A DNA stretch of 9,686 nt from assembly GCA_017451975.1 (NCBI GenBank), contig JAFTNI010000079.1, positions 1 through 9,686 on the forward strand, read 5' to 3'. Both the position numbers and the translations under genes were made by a program. The DNA is from Clostridia bacterium (GTDB lineage Bacteria; Bacillota; Clostridia; Oscillospirales; CAG-272). Under the pieces are notes generated by a model that had not been told where the DNA came from, made no database searches, and saw nothing but the letters and a program-made list of their open reading frames with translations. Below are positions 6,339 to 9,686 of the stretch, piece by piece (within the stretch, counting starts at the first letter, position 1; each line of letters begins with the position of its first letter).

Positions 6339-6394
6339 GTTGCATACGCGTTTATCAACACCCTTTTTAAAATTTTCAGGAGGTTATTTTTTCG

Positions 6395-6889
6395 ATGAAA
6401 AAAGTAGCAATCATTATGGGAAGCGCTTCCGACCTTCCCGTTGTGGAAAAAGCCATTGATACGCTCGAGGCATACGGTATCCCCCACGAGGTTCACGTAT
6501 ACTCTGCTCACAGAACGCCCGTTGAAGCAAAAGCTTTTGCTGAAAATGCAAGAGAAGCAGGCTTCGGTGTGCTCATCTGCGCAGCAGGCAAGGCAGCACA
6601 CCTTGCAGGCGCTATCGCAGCTAACACAACTCTCCCCGTTATCGGCATACCCGTTAAATCTTCCACGCTCGATGGGCTCGATGCCCTTCTTTCCACGGTG
6701 CAAATGCCCGCAGGCATTCCCGTTGCCACAGTCGCAATCGACGGCGCTGCAAACGCAGCTCTCCTCGCGGCTCAGATAATCGCCGTTGAAGATGCAGATC
6801 TTGCAAAGGCACTTACAGACGCCAGAAAGAAAGCAGCGGAAGACGTTCTTAAAAAAGACGCGGAAATAGCCGCTAAATACAGCAAATAA
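6395..6889 (+). CDS. purE: N5-carboxyaminoimidazole ribonucleotide mutase, PurE class I
   Basis: Converts N5-CAIR to CAIR in de novo purine synthesis; usually an octamer in the cytosol. At 164 residues it is the normal length. Landmarks are GSASD (9-13), which binds phosphate, SAHRTP (37-42) with the catalytic His 39, and AGKAAHLAG (64-72) in place of the common AGGAAHLPG. The C-terminal block is PVIGIPVKSS, LSTVQMPAGIPVATVAI and NAALLA. The Gly-to-Lys and Pro-to-Ala changes in the third motif are mild. Class I enzymes work with PurK, which is not in this window. ATG 6395 is preceded by CAGGAGG (6377-6383), a strong ribosome site at a rather long 11-base spacing. It is the first gene of the pur operon, directly behind the ZTP riboswitch and its terminator. 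Confidence 0.96.
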   Translation: MKKVAIIMGSASDLPVVEKAIDTLEAYGIPHEVHVYSAHRTPVEAKAFAENAREAGFGVLICAAGKAAHLAGAIAANTTLPVIGIPVKSSTLDGLDALLSTVQMPAGIPVATVAIDGAANAALLAAQIIAVEDADLAKALTDARKKAAEDVLKKDAEIAAKYSK

Positions 6890-6951
6890 TAAACTTAAAT
6901 AAAATACTTGCGTCGTTATTACGCACGCAGCTTTGAAAGGAATTACAGAAC

Positions 6952-7995
6952 ATGAAAAATTCAAAATCTGAAAGCTACGCAGCAGCAGGCGTTGATATTA
7001 CAGCAGGCTACAAGGCTGTTGAGCTTATGAAGGCACACATTGCTCGCACACGCAACGAGGGCTGCCTTGATGATGTTGGCGGCTTCGGCGGCTGCTTCGC
7101 TTTGCCCATGGGCATGGAAGAGCCCGTGCTCGTTTCCGGTACAGACGGTTGTGGCACGAAGGTTAAGCTTGCCATTCTTATGGACAAGCACGATACAATC
7201 GGTATCGATGCCGTTGCAATGTGCGTAAACGATATCATTTGCTGCGGAGCAAAGCCGCTCTTCTTCCTTGACTACATCGCTTGCGGCAAAAACTACCCCG
7301 AAAAGATCGCTGCTATAGTTTCCGGCGTTGCAGAGGGCTGTGTTCAGTCCGGCGCGGCGCTCATCGGCGGCGAAACAGCAGAGCACCCCGGCCTTATGCC
7401 CCTTGAAGATTACGACCTCGCGGGCTTCGCCGTAGGTATTGTTGATAAAAAGAAAATTATAGATAATACAAAAATGGAGGCAGGTAACGTTGTTATCGCG
7501 CTTCCCTCCACAGGTATCCATTCCAACGGCTTCTCTCACTGCCGTAAGGTTTTCGATATCGACAGCAACAACCCCGAGCTTTACGTTGCAAAAGATGAGC
7601 TCGGCGGCAAAACAATAGGCGAAACACTTCTTACACCTACGAGAATTTACGTTAAATCCATTCTTGCACTTATCGAAAAGGTTTCCGTTAAGGGTATTTC
7701 CCACATCACGGGCGGCGGCTTCTACGAAAACATTCCGAGAAGCATTCCCGATGGCCTCGGCGCGAAAATCAACAAGAGCGACGTTCGCGTGCTCCCCATT
7801 TTCGACCTCATCGCAAAAACGGGCAACATTCCCGAAAGAGATATGTACAACACCTTCAACATGGGCGTTGGTATGAGCGTCGTAGTGGCTAAAGAAGACG
7901 TAGACACAGCGCTTGAAATTCTCCGTGCACACGGTGAAGACGCTTACATTCTCGGCGAAATCATCGAAAGCGACGAAAAATGCGTTCTTCTTTAA
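6952..7995 (+). CDS. purM: phosphoribosylformylglycinamidine cyclo-ligase (AIR synthetase)
   Basis: ATP-dependent closure of FGAM to AIR, the fifth step of de novo purine synthesis, by a cytosolic dimer. The 347 residues match the family length end to end. Conserved blocks are SYAAAGVDI (8-16), SGTDGCGTK (62-70), DAVAMCVNDI (86-95), GGETAEHPG (139-147), a variant of GGETAEMPG, STGIHSNGFS, HITGGGFYENIPR and the C-terminal NMGVGM. The start has GAAAGGA (6935-6941) 10 bases upstream. It lies 62 bases after purE, in a spacer holding a small hairpin (TGCGT 6909-6913 with ACGCA 6921-6925) but no T-run, so transcription should continue. It supplies AIR to the carboxylation step that PurE completes. 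Confidence 0.97.
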   Translation: MKNSKSESYAAAGVDITAGYKAVELMKAHIARTRNEGCLDDVGGFGGCFALPMGMEEPVLVSGTDGCGTKVKLAILMDKHDTIGIDAVAMCVNDIICCGAKPLFFLDYIACGKNYPEKIAAIVSGVAEGCVQSGAALIGGETAEHPGLMPLEDYDLAGFAVGIVDKKKIIDNTKMEAGNVVIALPSTGIHSNGFSHCRKVFDIDSNNPELYVAKDELGGKTIGETLLTPTRIYVKSILALIEKVSVKGISHITGGGFYENIPRSIPDGLGAKINKSDVRVLPIFDLIAKTGNIPERDMYNTFNMGVGMSVVVAKEDVDTALEILRAHGEDAYILGEIIESDEKCVLL

Positions 7996-8028
7996 TAAAC
8001 AGAATAAACAGAGAAAAGAGGTTTTCTT

Positions 8029-8640
8029 ATGAATCCTGTTAAAATAGCCGTGCTGGTTTCCGGCGGCGGCACAAACCTGCAAGCGCTTATAGACGCAGAA
8101 AAAGCAGGGATTATAGAAAGCGGCAAAATCTCGCTCGTGGTTTCCTCCAGCCCCACGGCGTATGCGCTCGAAAGAGCAAAAAACGCCGGCATAGAAACTG
8201 CCGTGGCAGATAAGCACGCATTTGCAAACAGAAAAGATTTCGAGGAAGCGCTTATTGCCTCCCTCGAAAAAAAAGGCATAGAGCTCATAGTTCTCGCGGG
8301 CTTTATGTATATACTCAGCCCCGATTTCATCGCACACTATAAAGACAGAATGATAAACGTTCACCCATCGCTTATCCCCTCATTTTGCGGCGACGGCTTC
8401 TACGGCCTGCGCGTGCATGAGGCAGCGCTTAAATACGGTGTTAAGGTAACGGGCGCTACGGTGCACTTTGTAAACGAAATTACCGACGGCGGCAAAATCA
8501 TTATGCAGAAGGCGGTTGAAATCAAAGAAGGCGACACCCCCGAAACGCTTCAGAAGCGCGTTATGCAGGAAGCGGAATGGATTATACTTCCCCAAGCGGT
8601 TGAAAAAGTAAGTAAAGATATTAACGGAGGAACATTATAA
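8029..8640 (+). CDS. purN: phosphoribosylglycinamide formyltransferase (GART)
   Basis: Transfers a formyl group from 10-formyl-tetrahydrofolate to GAR, giving FGAR, in the third step of purine synthesis. The 203 residues are the usual length. It starts with the phosphate-binding SGGGTNLQAL (11-20), then has LAGFMYILSP. The catalytic triad is N110 and H112 in INVHPSLIP, plus D153 in TDGGKIIMQ. A Gly- and Phe-rich insertion (CGDGFYGLRVHEAAL, about 120-134), compared with the E. coli enzyme, is of a type I associate with clostridial PurN. AGAGG (8017-8021) sits 7 bases before ATG 8029, which is 33 bases after purM. Its stop TAA overlaps the next gene's ATG by one base. Because it needs formyl-folate, it belongs with the ZTP control of the operon. 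Confidence 0.97.
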   Translation: MNPVKIAVLVSGGGTNLQALIDAEKAGIIESGKISLVVSSSPTAYALERAKNAGIETAVADKHAFANRKDFEEALIASLEKKGIELIVLAGFMYILSPDFIAHYKDRMINVHPSLIPSFCGDGFYGLRVHEAALKYGVKVTGATVHFVNEITDGGKIIMQKAVEIKEGDTPETLQKRVMQEAEWIILPQAVEKVSKDINGGTL

Positions 8641-9371
8641 TGGCAATGTTTGATTTGAAGAGTTTACTTTCCGAAAACTCATACCCCGGCAGAGGCATAG
8701 TTATAGGCAAATCTGCCGACGGTAAATCTGCTATGATAGCATACTTCATTATGGGCAGAAGCGAAAACAGCCGCAACAGAATTTTCGAGCGTTTCGACGG
8801 CGGCATGAGAACGAAAGCTTTCGACGAATCCAAGCTTTCCGACCCCCACCTTATCATCTACAACCCTTACCTTAATGTGGGCGATATTGATATTATCACA
8901 AACGGCGACCAGACAAACACCGTTTACGATTATATCAATGAAAACGGCGAAGACGGCTTTGCATTTGAAAAAGCGCTCCATCTTCGCGAATTTGAGGATG
9001 ACGCCCCCAACTTCACACCCAGAATTTCCGGTATTCTTCACTACTGCTTCCCCGGCAACACCTTCACATATAAGCTTTCCATTCTGAAGAGCGCAAACGG
9101 CAGAGGTGAATCCTGCAGAAGATATTTCTACAGCTATGCCGCCCCCGAAAACGGTATCGGCCACTTCATTCACACTTATAAGTGCGACGGCAACCCCATT
9201 CCCTCCTTCTTTGGCGAGCCCGAAGAAGTAGCAATGCCCAATACAGCCGAGGAGCTTGCGGATATCTGCTGGAATAACCTCAACGAAGCCAATAAGGTTT
9301 CCCTTTTTGTACGTCAGATTCCCCTCGACGGCAGCAAGCCCACAGAAATCATTATAAACAAAAATAACTAA
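8640..9371 (+). CDS. purO: PurO-like IMP cyclohydrolase
   Basis: Predicted to close FAICAR to IMP, the last step of purine synthesis. The 243 residues resemble the IMP_cyclohyd family first known from archaeal PurO and unrelated to the N-terminal domain of PurH. Recognisable blocks are PGRGIVIG (16-23), AYFIMGRSENSRNR (34-47), NGDQTNTVYD (88-97) and DAPNFTPRISGIL (121-133). It overlaps purN by one base (TAATG), and GGAGG (8626-8630) is 9 bases upstream inside the end of purN, so the two are translationally coupled. A second in-frame ATG at 8646 is possible but less well spaced. Its place between purN and a stand-alone AICAR transformylase supports the role strongly. No canonical PurH cyclohydrolase domain is seen here. 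The gene name follows the family; activity is inferred. Confidence 0.88.
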   Translation: MAMFDLKSLLSENSYPGRGIVIGKSADGKSAMIAYFIMGRSENSRNRIFERFDGGMRTKAFDESKLSDPHLIIYNPYLNVGDIDIITNGDQTNTVYDYINENGEDGFAFEKALHLREFEDDAPNFTPRISGILHYCFPGNTFTYKLSILKSANGRGESCRRYFYSYAAPENGIGHFIHTYKCDGNPIPSFFGEPEEVAMPNTAEELADICWNNLNEANKVSLFVRQIPLDGSKPTEIIINKNN

Positions 9372-9385
9372 GGAGAACGAGAGAT

Positions 9386-9686
9386 ATGAACGAATTTGAA
9401 CTCAAATACGGTTGTAACCCCAACCAGAAGCCTTCTAAAATCTATATGGCAGACGGCTCTGAGCTCCCCATAGAAATTCTTTGCGGCAGACCTGGTTACA
9501 TCAACTTCCTTGATGCATTCAACTCCGGGCAGCTTGTAAAAGAAGTTTCCGAAGCAACGGGTATGGTTGCGGCTACTTCCTTTAAGCACGTAAGCCCCAC
9601 TTCCGCAGCAGTCGGTCTTCCCCTTTCCGATAAGCTCAAAAAAGCTTGCTTTGTAGACGATATCGAAGGTCTTGATGAATCCCCCC
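9386..9686 (+). CDS. stand-alone AICAR transformylase, N-terminal part (runs off the window)
   Basis: The first 100 codons of a protein related to the AICAR formyltransferase domain of PurH, which converts AICAR (ZMP) to FAICAR with 10-formyl-tetrahydrofolate. It begins directly with LKYGCNPNQKP (6-16), then PIEILCGRPGYINFLDAFN (28-46) and SFKHVSPTSAAVG (65-77). Lys 67 and His 68 match the catalytic Lys-His pair, followed by Thr-Ser where Ala-Gly is usual. There is no upstream MGS-like cyclohydrolase domain, so the enzyme is split rather than fused. AAGGAGAA (9370-9377) precedes ATG 9386, 14 bases after the purO-like stop. The two proteins together should replace bifunctional PurH. The reading frame is open to the window's end; such stand-alone proteins are usually just under 400 residues. 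Confidence 0.92.
   Translation, partial: MNEFELKYGCNPNQKPSKIYMADGSELPIEILCGRPGYINFLDAFNSGQLVKEVSEATGMVAATSFKHVSPTSAAVGLPLSDKLKKACFVDDIEGLDESP

Noticed and set aside
6909..6925. Small hairpin (TGCGT / ACGCA) in the purE-purM spacer
   Set aside because: Only 5 bp and no T-run, so not a terminator. It may affect messenger processing, but nothing supports a specific role.
6961..8364. 467-codon open frame on the minus strand opposite purM and purN
   Set aside because: Same codon-bias artefact; it spans two well-conserved purine genes and their intergenic gap, and its product resembles no family.
1..9686. Search for mobile elements, tRNA or rRNA genes, CRISPR arrays or attachment sites
   Set aside because: No transposase or integrase gene, terminal inverted repeats, tRNA-like cloverleaf or repeat-spacer array was recognised by eye. 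The window reads as ordinary chromosomal operons.

Overview
The window reads as chromosomal DNA from a strictly bacterial, probably anaerobic clostridial organism (Bacillota, class Clostridia, perhaps an uncultured gut lineage). This rests on the Shine-Dalgarno-rich, tightly spaced genes, A/T-rich intergenic regions with sigma-A-type promoters, a ZTP riboswitch in front of purE, and a purine pathway whose last two steps are encoded by a PurO-type IMP cyclohydrolase plus a stand-alone AICAR transformylase instead of a fused PurH. The taxonomic call is inference from gene content, not from a marker gene.

Layout. (1) 1-223: the 3' end of an MFS transporter. (2) 342-3695, plus strand: a carbohydrate pair made of a 965-residue GH94-type inverting glycoside phosphorylase and a YhcH/YjgK/YiaL-family protein (family members include sugar anomerases), behind an extended -10 promoter and a small inverted repeat. 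(3) 3708-3743: a long hairpin that can terminate transcription in both directions between convergent operons. (4) 3730-6041, minus strand: a compact three-gene operon encoding a DUF2156 (MprF C-terminal-like, GNAT-fold) protein, a GrpB-like nucleotidyltransferase-fold protein with an altered active-site motif and a striking C-terminal glycine-zipper hairpin, and an unrecognised 249-residue protein. A near-consensus promoter lies at 6074-6103. (5) 6104-6394: a divergent regulatory region with a second strong promoter, a ZTP (pfl) riboswitch and an overlapping intrinsic terminator. (6) 6395-9686, plus strand: purE, purM, purN, a purO-like gene and the start of an AICAR transformylase gene that runs off the end.

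How the parts work together. The pur genes form one operon for de novo IMP synthesis (steps CAIR formation, AIR formation, GAR formylation, AICAR formylation and IMP ring closure). Two of the encoded enzymes use 10-formyl-tetrahydrofolate. The riboswitch senses ZMP/ZTP, the AICAR nucleotides that accumulate when formyl-folate runs short, so the leader should switch the operon on when its own last steps stall. The GH94 and YhcH genes are likely a disaccharide or oligosaccharide utilisation unit, with the upstream MFS transporter a possible uptake partner. The minus-strand operon is the least explained part. Its middle protein combines a probably altered nucleotidyltransferase fold with a membrane-type glycine zipper, and it is the best candidate for something undescribed.
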